Source: Actinomycetota bacterium
GTDB lineage: Bacteria > Actinomycetota > Acidimicrobiia > Acidimicrobiales > Iamiaceae
Reading direction: 5' to 3'
DNA: 64,000 nucleotides
Assembly (NCBI GenBank): GCA_016185275.1
Contig: JACPNX010000024.1
Coordinates: 37,974-101,973 of the forward strand
The notes beneath the pieces were generated by a model. That model saw nothing but the letters and a program-made list of their open reading frames with translations. It was not told where the DNA came from and searched no databases. Positions within the stretch are counted from its first letter, which is position 1. Every line of letters starts with the position of its first letter. Both the position numbers and the translations under genes were made by a program. This document shows positions 12,056 to 20,190 of the stretch, piece by piece.

Positions 12056-12303
12056 GGTGGTTCCTCGCAGATCGGCGTGGTCGCGGTGGGTTCGGGCGCG
12101 CTGGCGGCGGGCGGCCGGCGCAAGGACGGCGGCGACGGCGGGTCCGGGGCGGCACGGAGCCGGGCTCCCCGACGGGTCCCAGCACAGTCGAGCGGGCGCC
12201 ACGCACGCCAAACCGCCCGCTCGTCGCCCGCTCGCCGGCCGCCGGCGACGGACCCTCGCGGCCCGCCCGCCGCCCGCTCGCCGGCCCGCCGGCGACGGAA
12301 CCG
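12056..12303. other. gene-free spacer upstream of efp
   Basis: No supported gene. The right half holds an imperfect direct repeat of about 27 nt (type CGCCCGCTCGCCGGCC-CGCCGGCGACGGA), around 12217-12247 and 12268-12298. It is extremely GC-rich. The efp promoter probably lies near 12060-12110, but no clear hexamers can be named. Confidence 0.5.
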
Positions 12304-12867
12304 TCACGACCCGGCGACGGGGCCGACGTCCGCCGGGTCCGGCCGCGCCGGCACCGGGGCAGTGCCAGTGGCCTCGCCGGGAGGGACCGCGGCCTCGTCC
12401 AGGTAGCGCTCCGCGCGGCGGATCGGGCTGAACGCGAAGGCGGCAGCGATGGCGGCGCTGAGGACGCCCATGCCGAAGTAGACGACCCTCACGTCGCCGG
12501 TGGCGTTGATGAGCGCGGCACCGGCGAGGGCGCCGAGCGGGATGGCCGACCACGCCAGCACGCCGGCGATGCTCATGATCCGCCCGAGCATCTCGTTGGG
12601 CACGATGGCCTGGCGCAGCGCTCCGGTGTTGATGTTCAGGAGCAGACCGAACCCTCCGTAGCTCGCCCACAGCAACACGGCGGGCACGAACCAGCGCGTG
12701 TAGGCGAGCGCGGCCAACGACAGCCCGGACACGACCAGGGCCCCGAGGGCGACGACCGGGAACGACAGCCGCCTGCGGAACCACGGCGCCCACCGCGCGA
12801 CGACCGCGACGACGAGGGACCCGGCGGCGAACAGCAGGCCGATGCGGGCGCCGCCCGGTGGGGACAC
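12304..12867 (-). pseudogene. C-terminal remnant of an MFS transporter
   Basis: 187 residues with about five hydrophobic helices. MSPPGGARIGLLFAAGSL begins mid-transporter, and LRQAIVPNEMLGRIMSIAGVL is the conserved cytoplasmic loop plus following helix of the EntS/MFS_3-like exporters, where P-x-x-x-x-G-R is typical. Members of the family have about 400 residues and 10-12 helices, so the N-terminal half is absent. The available GTG start (12867) lacks a convincing ribosome binding site. Immediately upstream lies a minisatellite (12891-12989) instead of the missing coding sequence. Likely a decayed gene rather than a functional half-transporter. Confidence 0.7.
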
Positions 12868-12890
12868 GGCGCGGCGACCGGGCTGGCCGG

Positions 12891-12989
12891 GCGCGACCCG
12901 AGGCGCTACTGGGACGCTACCGAGGCGCGACCCGAGGCGCGACCCGAGGCGCTACTGGGGCGCTACCGAGGCGCTACCGGGGCGCTACC
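12891..12989. repeat. compound 12/10-nt minisatellite
   Basis: Alternating units GCGCGACCCGAG, GCGCTACTGGGG/A and CGCTACCGAG fill about 99 nt with few point differences. They are arranged as mixed 12- and 10-nt periods. The array lies between the MFS remnant and the tlpA stop, and its right end overlaps the last tlpA codons (the TAG stop at 12985-12987 is inside a unit). Unit lengths are not multiples of three throughout, so the array does not encode a peptide repeat. Confidence 0.9.
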
Positions 12990-13728
12990 CCCCGGCCTCG
13001 CCGCCGGCATCGAGGAGCTGGGCGAGCAGATCGTCGAGCGTGCCGGCCTTCATCTCACCCAGGTAGCGCCCGATGATGCGGCCCCGCCGGTCGATGAAGA
13101 CGGTCGTCGGGAGCCCGTAGACGCCGTAGCGATCGCCGATGGACCCGGCGGGGTCGACGACGGACGGGTACGGGACGCCGGTCGTGCGGACGAACTCGAG
13201 GGCCTTGGCGCGACCGTCCTTCGTGTTCACACCGAGGAACGACACGCGGCCCCGGAGCTTGGCGGCTGCGGCCGCCAGCCTGGGCATCTCGCGCCGGCAG
13301 GGCACGCACCAGGAGGCCCAGAAGTTCACCACGAGGAGCCGGCCGCGGTAGTCGGCGAGCGCGATGCGCCGAGACGGGTCGGCGAGGTCGAGAGCGCGGA
13401 ACGAGGGGGCCGGCCCGGACCGGGGGCCACGGTCGAGCTTCTGGTTGTCCTGCGCGGGTGACGCCGCGCCGCTCCACGTCGCCACGGCGCCGATGGTGAG
13501 CAGCACGGCCAGCCCGGCGCTGGTGATCCACAGCACCCGCCGCCAGAAGCGCAGGCGAGCCCGCAGGCGATCCGGCTGCCCGTCCGGGCCGGCGCCGGTG
13601 GCACGACGTTCAGGGTCGGCCCCGGGGGGAACCGACGCCCCCGCGCCGGGGATCGTCGCACCGGCGGGAAGGTCCGCGTTCGCGGGCGCGAGAGGCGCGG
13701 GTTCGTCGGCGTCGGCGGGAGGTCTCAT
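12985..13728 (-). CDS. membrane-anchored thioredoxin-like protein (TlpA/ResA family)
   Basis: Extracytoplasmic thiol-disulfide reductant, likely for cytochrome c or other exported apoproteins. 247 residues. There is an acidic Pro/Ala-rich cytoplasmic start (1-60), one membrane helix around 64-86 (L-W-I-T-S-A-G-L-A-V-L-L-T-I-G-A-V), then a thioredoxin fold with VVNFWASWCVPCRREMP (C-V-P-C near 141-144) and the cis-Pro segment YGLPTTVFID. ATG 13728. It is transcribed away from ccdA across a 237-nt divergent spacer, matching the known CcdA-to-ResA electron route. No cytochrome c genes are nearby. Confidence 0.9.
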   Translation of the reverse strand: MRPPADADEPAPLAPANADLPAGATIPGAGASVPPGADPERRATGAGPDGQPDRLRARLRFWRRVLWITSAGLAVLLTIGAVATWSGAASPAQDNQKLDRGPRSGPAPSFRALDLADPSRRIALADYRGRLLVVNFWASWCVPCRREMPRLAAAAAKLRGRVSFLGVNTKDGRAKALEFVRTTGVPYPSVVDPAGSIGDRYGVYGLPTTVFIDRRGRIIGRYLGEMKAGTLDDLLAQLLDAGGEAGG

Positions 13729-13965
13729 GCGGCTGGGCCACCGCGCGCGGGTGGAGCGGTGGCACGGTCGATGTTCGCGCACGGGCCGGGCGGCCCCGAT
13801 GTCGGCGACCCGCAGCGGCGGCCCGCCTTGGCCACCGGCCCGTCGCTGCGGTTGACTCGAACGCATGGGACAGCCGTCCGTCGCGGCGACAGTGGACCGG
13901 CCACCGCGCGCCCGGCGCGTCGCGGGCGTCCGGACCGTCGTCGCACCCGCCTGTCCGGGGGCGGG

Positions 13966-14694
13966 ATGACGCCGTACCTGTTGCCCCTCGCGGCCGTGGT
14001 GGCCGGGATGATCTCGTTCACGTCGCCGTGCTGCCTGCCGCTGATCCCCAGCTACCTGTCGTACGTCTCGGCCCTTCCCGTGAGCGAGCTGGGCCGGGCC
14101 GAGGCCCGGTCGGTGACGCTGCGGGCGAGCGCGGCGTTCGTCGGCGGGTTCACCGTCGTGTTCACGGCCCTCGGTGCGGGTGCCGGCCTCCTCGGCGCGT
14201 CGCTGTTGCGCAACATGCCGCTGATCGTGCGCGTGGCCGGCGTGCTCATCATCGTCATGGGCCTGGCCATGCTGGGCCTGCTGCGCCTGCCGTTCCTGCA
14301 CCGTGAGGTCCGCATCGACCTGGCCCGGCTGCCCCGCGGGCCGCGCGGTGCGTTCCCGTTGGGGATGGCGTACGCCGCGGGCTGGGCCCCCTGCATCGGG
14401 CCGGTGCTGGCCACCGTGCTCGCCACCGCCGCCGCCACCGAGACCGCGGCCTGGGGCGCCCTGCTGCTGGCCCTGTACTCGCTCGGGTTGGGCGTGCCGT
14501 TCATCCTGCTCGCGCTCGGTTTCCAGCGGGCACGCGGGTCGATGCGCTGGCTGGCGCGCCACGGCGCCGCCGTCGAGCGCGCCGGCGGCGTCCTGCTCGT
14601 CGGCGTCGGCGTGCTGTTCGTCTCGGGCGCGTGGCGGTCGTTCTTCCTTCCCCTGCAGCGCTACTTCGCGAAGTACGGCTGGCCGCCGATCTGA
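13966..14694 (+). CDS. ccdA: CcdA-type thiol-disulfide transporter (cytochrome c biogenesis)
   Basis: Polytopic membrane protein that passes reducing equivalents from cytosolic thioredoxin to exported thioredoxin-like proteins. 242 residues and six predicted helices. The two CcdA/DsbD-beta motifs are present: FTSPCCLPLIPSYLSYVS in the first helix and GWAPCIGPVL in the fourth, with the redox Cys next to Pro. ATG 13966 follows a G-rich ribosome binding site; the open frame upstream is not family-like. It is divergent from tlpA, its likely partner, and convergent with pepP across a hairpin. Confidence 0.92.
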   Translation: MTPYLLPLAAVVAGMISFTSPCCLPLIPSYLSYVSALPVSELGRAEARSVTLRASAAFVGGFTVVFTALGAGAGLLGASLLRNMPLIVRVAGVLIIVMGLAMLGLLRLPFLHREVRIDLARLPRGPRGAFPLGMAYAAGWAPCIGPVLATVLATAAATETAAWGALLLALYSLGLGVPFILLALGFQRARGSMRWLARHGAAVERAGGVLLVGVGVLFVSGAWRSFFLPLQRYFAKYGWPPI

Positions 14695-14735
14695 CCCTGC
14701 CGCGGGACGCCGGGCCCTGCCACCGCCCTTCCGGC

Positions 14736-14783
14736 GCTTTCCGACAGATCCGGCCAACCCTTGGCCGGAACCGTCGGGAAAGC
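14736..14783. terminator. bidirectional hairpin between ccdA and pepP
   Basis: Long imperfect hairpin in the 179-nt convergent spacer. The inner stem is TCCGGCCAA/TTGGCCGGA (14749-14757 with 14761-14769, 3-nt loop). A 3x3 internal loop follows, then an outer stem, GCTTTCCGAC with GTCGGGAAAGC (one bulged G). The A/T bases in the outer stem give a short T stretch on both strands. Position between convergent genes supports a shared terminator. Confidence 0.65.
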
Positions 14784-14873
14784 CACATCACGGGGACGGG
14801 CGGGGCGCGGGGCGGGACACGGGCGCCGGGACGGGCGCGGGGCGCGAGGTGCGGCCGGCCGCGGCCGCCGCGC

Positions 14874-16013
14874 TCAGACCCGCCAGTGCTTGGGCGCGAG
14901 CGTGATCGGCCGGCACCCGTCGTCGGTCACGACCACCGAGTCCTCGATGCGTACGCCGCCGTGCTCGGGCAGGTACACCCCGGGCTCGACCGTGATCACC
15001 TGCCCGGCTCGGAGCGCACCGGTGGCGGTGCGGGCCAGCCGGGGCGCTTCGTGGATGTCGAGCCCGATGCCGTGGCCGGTGCCGTGCACGAAGGCGTCGC
15101 CCCACCCGGCCCGCTCGATGCGGTCCCGGCAGGCGGCGTCCACCGCGGCCGCGTCCACGCCCGCCCGCACCGCGGCCACACCGGCCGCCTGCGCCTCGCC
15201 CACGACGTCGAGCATGCGCCGCTGCACGTCGCTCGGCTCGCCGACGACGACCGTGCGGGTCATGTCCGAGTGGTAGCCGTCGACCAGCGCGCCGAAGTCG
15301 AGCACGACGAGGTCCCCTGCGCTGATGCGACGCCGGCCCGGCCGGTGGTGCGGCTTGGCGCCGTTGGGCCCGGACGCGACGATCGTCTCGAAGCTGACGC
15401 CGTCGGCGCCCAGGCGGCGCATGGCGGTGTCGAGCTCGAGGCCGAGCTCGGCCTCGGTCGGCTGCTCGGCCAACGCCGGCCGGACGGTCGCCAGTGCGGC
15501 GTCGGCGATGGCGCTGGCGGCGGCGAGGCGGGCGATCTCCCCGTCGTCCTTCACCTCGCGCAACGCCTCCACGACGCCGGACGTGGCCACCAGCTCGGCT
15601 GCGAACGGCGGCTCGGCGTAGCGGCGTACGTCGCCCCACGTGACATCGGCGGCCTCGAGTCCCAGGCGGCCGGCGCCGGCTGCGTCGAGCGCGGCGGCGA
15701 GGGCTGCGTCCTGGGCCCCGAGCGTCGAGGCGATCTCGATGCGCGCGTCCGCGCCCGCCGCCGCGGTCTGCTCTGCGGCCTGCGTGTCGTAGCGCCCGTC
15801 GGTAACGAGGAGCACGCCGCCGGCGCTCACCAGCAGCCGCCCCGCCGACCCGGTGAAGCCCGTCAGGTAGCGGATGTTGGCGAGGTTCGTCACCAGCAGG
15901 GCGTCGACGGGCGGCCCTGCGCCCGCGTCACCGAGCCGCCCGCGCAGCCGCCTGGCGCGATCCGCCACGTCCATGGGCGGCAGCTCGGCGGCGACGGGCG
16001 CGGCCGCGCTCAT
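14874..16013 (-). CDS. pepP: Xaa-Pro aminopeptidase / M24 metallopeptidase
   Basis: Dimetal peptidase releasing residues N-terminal to proline. 379 residues. The N-terminal creatinase-like domain (L-V-T-N-L-A-N-I-R-Y-L-T-G-F-T-G near residue 45) is followed by a pita-bread catalytic domain. Metal ligands are in VVLDFGALVDGYHSDMTRT (Asp, Asp), HGTGHGIGLDIHE (His), TVEPGVYLP (Glu) and GVRIEDSVVV (Glu). ATG 16013 overlaps the aroQ stop (ATGA). In many actinobacteria this gene directly precedes efp; here about 2.8 kb of other DNA intervenes. PepQ/PepP subtype is not resolved. Confidence 0.92.
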   Translation of the reverse strand: MSAAAPVAAELPPMDVADRARRLRGRLGDAGAGPPVDALLVTNLANIRYLTGFTGSAGRLLVSAGGVLLVTDGRYDTQAAEQTAAAGADARIEIASTLGAQDAALAAALDAAGAGRLGLEAADVTWGDVRRYAEPPFAAELVATSGVVEALREVKDDGEIARLAAASAIADAALATVRPALAEQPTEAELGLELDTAMRRLGADGVSFETIVASGPNGAKPHHRPGRRRISAGDLVVLDFGALVDGYHSDMTRTVVVGEPSDVQRRMLDVVGEAQAAGVAAVRAGVDAAAVDAACRDRIERAGWGDAFVHGTGHGIGLDIHEAPRLARTATGALRAGQVITVEPGVYLPEHGGVRIEDSVVVTDDGCRPITLAPKHWRV

Positions 16014-16570
16014 CGAGCGTCCTCGAGGAGCCGGGCGACGGCGTCGATGGCCAGGCGGTAGCCGTCGGCCCCGAACCCCGCGATGGTGCCGGCGGCGACG
16101 GGGGCGACGACGGAGGTGTGACGCCAGGGCTCGCGGGCGTTCGGGTTCGACAGGTGGAGCTCGACGACGGGTCCCTCGAAGGCGGCGAGGGCGTCGTGGA
16201 TCGACCAGGCGTAGTGCGTGAACGCCCCCGGGTTGACGACGATGGCCGCGCACCGGCCGCGCGCCGCATGGACCGCCTCGACGAGCGCACCTTCGTGGTT
16301 GGTCTGGAGGTGCTCGAGGGCGAGCCCGTGGCGCTCGGCCTCGGCGGTGGCGGTGGCGACGTGGTCGGCGAGCGTCGTGGTGCCGTAGACGTCGGGCTCG
16401 CGCTCGCCGAGCAGGTTCAGGTTGGGTCCCGACAGCAGGAGCACGATCGGTCGCTCGCCCGCGTCGCCGGGGCCGCCGGAGCCGCCGGAGCCGCCCGAGC
16501 CGGGCCCGCCGGGGCCGGGGCCAGGGCCGCCGGAGCCTGCGCCGGCCGGGTCGAGCGCGCCGGCGGTCAT
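16010..16570 (-). CDS. aroQ: type II 3-dehydroquinate dehydratase
   Basis: Dehydrates 3-dehydroquinate to 3-dehydroshikimate. 186 residues, longer than the usual 145-150 because of a 40-residue Gly/Pro/Ser-rich N-terminal extension (residues 8-40, runs of G-P-G and G-S-G). The catalytic core begins IVLLLSGPNLNLLGEREPDVYG, with the active-site Tyr in that segment, then QTNHEGALVEAVH, NPGAFTHYAWSIHDAL and HLSNPNAREPWRH. ATG 16570 overlaps the aroB stop. An internal start just before the core cannot be excluded, but no ATG/GTG with a good ribosome binding site is obvious. Confidence 0.94.
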   Translation of the reverse strand: MTAGALDPAGAGSGGPGPGPGGPGSGGSGGSGGPGDAGERPIVLLLSGPNLNLLGEREPDVYGTTTLADHVATATAEAERHGLALEHLQTNHEGALVEAVHAARGRCAAIVVNPGAFTHYAWSIHDALAAFEGPVVELHLSNPNAREPWRHTSVVAPVAAGTIAGFGADGYRLAIDAVARLLEDAR

Positions 16571-17568
16571 GAGACCGCCTCGAGCGCGGCCCGCAGCGCC
16601 CGCTGGTCGCTGACCCGCACCGGCTCGACACCACGAGGGCCGTCGAGCACGAAGGTGATGCCGTCGACGGCCTTCTTGTCCCGCGCGAACAGGGCCACCA
16701 GCTGGTCGTGGTCGGCGCCGGGAGGGATCGACGTCGGCAGGTCGTAGCGGGCCACGACGCGACGGTGCTCGGCCACCCGGGCGCCGTCGATGCGGCCCAG
16801 GCGCTGCGCCAGCTCCGCCGCGTAGACCAGACCGATGGCCACCGCCTCGCCGTGGCGCAGGTCGTAGGCGCCGGCCGTCTCGAGCGCATGGCCCAGGGTG
16901 TGGCCGTAGTTGAGCACGGCTCGGCGGTCGCCCTCGCGCTCGTCGCTCGCCACCACGTCGGCCTTGCACCGCACGCAGGCGGCGACGGCCTCGTCGAGCG
17001 GCAGGTCGGCCAGTCCGTCGACGCCGAGGAACGCGTACTTCGCCATCTCCCCGAGGCCGGAGCGGTACTCCCGCGGCGGCAACGTGCCGATCGTCTCCGT
17101 GTCGCACAGGACGGCGGCGGGCTGCCAGAACGCCCCGACGAGGTTCTTGCCCTCGGGCAGGTTGACGCCCGTCTTGCCCCCGATGGCCGCGTCCACCTGA
17201 CCCAGCAACGTCGTGGGCACGTGCACCACGGCGACGCCGCGGTGGTAGATCGCCGCGGCGAACCCGGCGGTGTCGGTGACCACGCCCCCGCCCACGGCCA
17301 CCACCACGTCGCCCCGGGTGAGACCCCAGTGGGCGAAGTCCCGGCAGAGATCCTCGACGGTGCCCAGGTGCTTGGCGTCCTCGCCGGACGGCATGCAGAA
17401 GATCCGGTGCTCCACGCCCGGGTCGACCTCCCAGCCGATGTCGGCCTGGGTGACGACGGCCGCCCGGCGCGCGCCCACGGGCAGCACCTCGAGCAGGCGG
17501 TGGCGCGCCCCCGGGCCCACCAGCACCCGGTAGCTGCGGTCGCCGAGCGGGACGGGCACCTCGATCAC
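16567..17568 (-). CDS. aroB: 3-dehydroquinate synthase
   Basis: NAD- and metal-dependent cyclisation of DAHP to dehydroquinate. 333 residues. The nucleotide-binding GGGVVTDTAGFAAAIYHRG is near residue 99, followed by VPTTLLGQVDAAIGGKTGVN (K and D conserved), RSGLGEMAKYAFL, and the metal-binding YGHTLGHALE and LRHGEAVAIG His residues. The start is GTG 17568, preceded by GGGAGGCGG and overlapping the aroK stop (GTGA). Confidence 0.96.
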   Translation of the reverse strand: MIEVPVPLGDRSYRVLVGPGARHRLLEVLPVGARRAAVVTQADIGWEVDPGVEHRIFCMPSGEDAKHLGTVEDLCRDFAHWGLTRGDVVVAVGGGVVTDTAGFAAAIYHRGVAVVHVPTTLLGQVDAAIGGKTGVNLPEGKNLVGAFWQPAAVLCDTETIGTLPPREYRSGLGEMAKYAFLGVDGLADLPLDEAVAACVRCKADVVASDEREGDRRAVLNYGHTLGHALETAGAYDLRHGEAVAIGLVYAAELAQRLGRIDGARVAEHRRVVARYDLPTSIPPGADHDQLVALFARDKKAVDGITFVLDGPRGVEPVRVSDQRALRAALEAVS

Positions 17569-18218
17569 GTTCCGCCTCCCGAGGCGACGGAGCGATCCGC
17601 AGCGCGAACGGGGGAGGGTCCCGGGGAAGCTCCCGGGGACCGCGCGGAGGGCGAGAGCCGGCCCCGCACGCGCTCGGCCACCGCATCGGCCAGGTTCACC
17701 CTCGACTCCTCGTCGGCGCCGTGGAACGGCGCGACGTCGACCACGACGTCGGCCACCTCCGCGTACCAGGCCGCCCGCTCGGCGTGCAGCCGCGCCAGCG
17801 TGGTCCGCGGGTCGCCGGTGAGCAGCGGACGGTGCGGCTTGGGTCCCGCCCGGGAGGCCAGGAAGGCAGGGTCTGCCCGCAGCCACACGACGACGACGTC
17901 CGGCTGGGCCAGCCGCTCCCGGTTGGCCCCGGTCACCACGACACCGCCACCGCAGGCCACCACGGAGGGCTGGGCGGCGTCGAGCAGCGCCCGCAGCACG
18001 TCCGCCTCGGCGGCCCGGAAGGCGGCCTCGCCGTCCTCTTCGAACCAGGCGCGCACGGACCGGCCGGTGCGCTCGGCGAGCACGTCGTCGGCGTCGCGGA
18101 AGACCCGGCCGACCTTCGGCGCGAGCCGCCGGCCCACGTTTGACTTGCCGCTGCCCATCAGCCCGACCAGAGCGACGTGGCGGGCGGGGCCGCCATCGGA
18201 TGCGCGCCCGTCAACCAA
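17565..18218 (-). CDS. aroK: shikimate kinase
   Basis: Phosphorylates shikimate with ATP. The P-loop [15 protein letters not shown] is near residue 20, [16 protein letters not shown] carries the shikimate-binding Asp, CGGGVV is the Walker B-like segment, and RPLL lies in the lid. The most plausible start is TTG 18218, overlapping the aroC stop by eight bases; no ATG or GTG lies nearer, so the start is uncertain. The C-terminal 35 residues are Ser/Pro/Ala-rich and beyond the kinase fold, giving 217 residues against the usual 170-180. Confidence 0.92.
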   Translation of the reverse strand: MVDGRASDGGPARHVALVGLMGSGKSNVGRRLAPKVGRVFRDADDVLAERTGRSVRAWFEEDGEAAFRAAEADVLRALLDAAQPSVVACGGGVVVTGANRERLAQPDVVVVWLRADPAFLASRAGPKPHRPLLTGDPRTTLARLHAERAAWYAEVADVVVDVAPFHGADEESRVNLADAVAERVRGRLSPSARSPGASPGPSPVRAADRSVASGGGT

Positions 18219-19395
18219 GGGGACCGTCCCGCAGCGCGCGCAGGTAACCGTCGCGGTTGCGCACGACCTCCTCGAGCGAGTCGCCACCGAACTTCCGCAG
18301 CGCCTCACCGGCCAGGACGAGTGCAACCATCGTCTCGGCCACGACGCCGAGCGCAGGAACGGCGGTGACGTCCGTGCGCTCCTTGAACGAGACCGTCTCG
18401 GCCTTGGTGAGCACGTCGACGGTGGTGAGCACGGGCCGGTTCAGCGTGGCCAGCGGCTTCATGGCCGCCCGCACGATCAGCGGCTCCCCCGTCGACATGC
18501 CACCCTCGATTCCACCCGCCAGAGCGCTGGCCCTGCGGTAGCCGCGCTCGGGGTCCCAGCCGATCGGGTCGTGGGCTCGGCTTCCCCGGCGGCCCGAGAC
18601 CTCGAACCCGTCACCCACCTCGACACCCTTCACGGCCTGGATGCTCATCAGCGCCTGGGCCAGCATCCCGTCGAGCTTGCGGTCCCAGTGGACGTGGCTG
18701 CCGAGGCCGACCGGCACTCCGTGGGCCACGACCTCCACCACACCGCCGAGCGAGTCCCCGTCGCGGGCCGCCTCCTTGATCTGGGCGACCATCGCCTCCT
18801 CGGCGTCGGGATCGGCGCAGCGAACCTCGGACGCGTCGATGGCGGCGAGGTCCGCGGCACCGGGCAGGTCGGCGACCTTGGCGCGCACCGAGCCGATCTG
18901 CACCACGTGGCTCACGATGACGACGTCGAGGCGGGCCAGCAGCGCCTTGGCCACCGCCCCCGCCGCCACGCGGGCGGCCGTCTCGCGCGCCGACGCCCGC
19001 TCGAGCACGTCGCGCGCATCCACGAACCCGTACTTCTGCATGCCCGCGAGATCGGCGTGACCCGGTCGCGGCTGGGTGAGCGGAGCGCGGGTGGGCCCGT
19101 CCTCGGCTCGCGCCGACATCTCGGTGCCCCATTTGTCGGGGCTGCGGGTCCACTCGGTGTTGGCCACCTGGATGGCCAGCGGCGAACCCAGCGTGCGGCC
19201 GTGGCGCACGCCGCCGAGGAGGGCCACGTCGTCCTGCTCGAAGCGCATGCGCGGGCCGCGCCCGTAGCCGAGGCGCCGTCGAGCCAACTCCGCCTGCACG
19301 TCCTCCACCGCGACCGGCACGCCGGCGGGCAGCCCCTCGACCACGACGGTCAACGCCGGGCCGTGCGACTCGCCGGCGGTGAGGAAGCGCAGCAC
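18211..19395 (-). CDS. aroC: chorismate synthase
   Basis: FMN-dependent conversion of EPSP to chorismate, the last common aromatic step. 394 residues. Family signatures: [20 protein letters not shown] at the N terminus, [12 protein letters not shown] near residue 40, [33 protein letters not shown], and [20 protein letters not shown] (conserved parts). GTG start at 19395. It heads the aroC-aroK-aroB-aroQ-pepP run; a 39-nt gap separates it from pilD. Confidence 0.97.
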   Translation of the reverse strand: MLRFLTAGESHGPALTVVVEGLPAGVPVAVEDVQAELARRRLGYGRGPRMRFEQDDVALLGGVRHGRTLGSPLAIQVANTEWTRSPDKWGTEMSARAEDGPTRAPLTQPRPGHADLAGMQKYGFVDARDVLERASARETAARVAAGAVAKALLARLDVVIVSHVVQIGSVRAKVADLPGAADLAAIDASEVRCADPDAEEAMVAQIKEAARDGDSLGGVVEVVAHGVPVGLGSHVHWDRKLDGMLAQALMSIQAVKGVEVGDGFEVSGRRGSRAHDPIGWDPERGYRRASALAGGIEGGMSTGEPLIVRAAMKPLATLNRPVLTTVDVLTKAETVSFKERTDVTAVPALGVVAETMVALVLAGEALRKFGGDSLEEVVRNRDGYLRALRDGPLG

Positions 19396-19434
19396 GGCGT
19401 CACGCTAGTGGGACCTGCGTCTGCCGCTGCCTCC

Positions 19435-20190
19435 TCAGCGCAGCAGCGAAGCGCTGAACACGATCGCCAGCACGCAGCCGGCGGCCAGCCACGGACCGAA
19501 CGGGAAGTGCGAGCCCTCCCTGCCGCGCACCAGCCACAGCGCGGTCCCGGCCACGATGCCGAGCAGGCTGGCCGTCACCAGCGCGTACAGGGTGAGCAGC
19601 GGGTTGATCCATCCGAGCAGCAGGCCCATCAAGGCGGCGAGCTTCACGTCGCCGAACCCCATGCCCCGCGGGTAGATCAGCGCCGGCACGAACAGCAGCA
19701 GGAAGTACACGAGGGCGCCGATCAGCGCGGAGCGCGCGGGACCCAGGTCGCCGCGGGCCACGGCGATGCCTCCGAGGACCACGACCTCCACGGCGAGAGC
19801 CGGGAACGTGATGCGGTCGAGCAGCAGGTACAGCTCGAGGTCGATGACCGACTGCGTCAACAGCACGGTGAACAGCACGAGGTACGGGATCAGCTCGAGC
19901 GAGGGCCCGAACCGGATGCCGGCCACCACCCAGAGCCCGGCCATGCCCAGCTCGACCAGCGGATAGGCGAGCGGTATCGGGCTGGCGCACGCGCGGCAGC
20001 GCCCCCGCAGCCGCACCCACGACACGACGGGCACGACGTCGCCCCAGCCGAGCCGGGTGGTGCACTCGGGGCACTCGGGTCCGGGGCGCCGGAGCGGACG
20101 GTCGTCGGGGAGCCGCACGATCACGGTGTTGGCCACACCACCCACGACCAGTCCGAGCACTGCGAGCACCCCGAGCAGGAGCGCGCTCAC
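19435..20190 (-). CDS. prepilin peptidase (type IV leader peptidase, A24)
   Basis: Membrane aspartic protease that cleaves, and in complete members N-methylates, prepilins. 251 residues and about eight helices. The N-terminal zinc-type Cys pairs CPEC and CRAC flank the cytoplasmic loop, as in full-length PilD. Active-site Asp residues are in VIDLELYLLLDRITFP and in the GFGDVKLAAL (G-x-G-D) motif. GTG start 20190 overlaps the SGNH gene stop. No pilin or pilus assembly genes are in the window, so the substrate is unknown; location next to aroC is frequent in actinobacteria. Confidence 0.92.
   Translation of the reverse strand: MSALLLGVLAVLGLVVGGVANTVIVRLPDDRPLRRPGPECPECTTRLGWGDVVPVVSWVRLRGRCRACASPIPLAYPLVELGMAGLWVVAGIRFGPSLELIPYLVLFTVLLTQSVIDLELYLLLDRITFPALAVEVVVLGGIAVARGDLGPARSALIGALVYFLLLFVPALIYPRGMGFGDVKLAALMGLLLGWINPLLTLYALVTASLLGIVAGTALWLVRGREGSHFPFGPWLAAGCVLAIVFSASLLR

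Noticed and set aside
12891..12989. Minisatellite as CRISPR
   Set aside because: Units are 10-12 nt without spacers.
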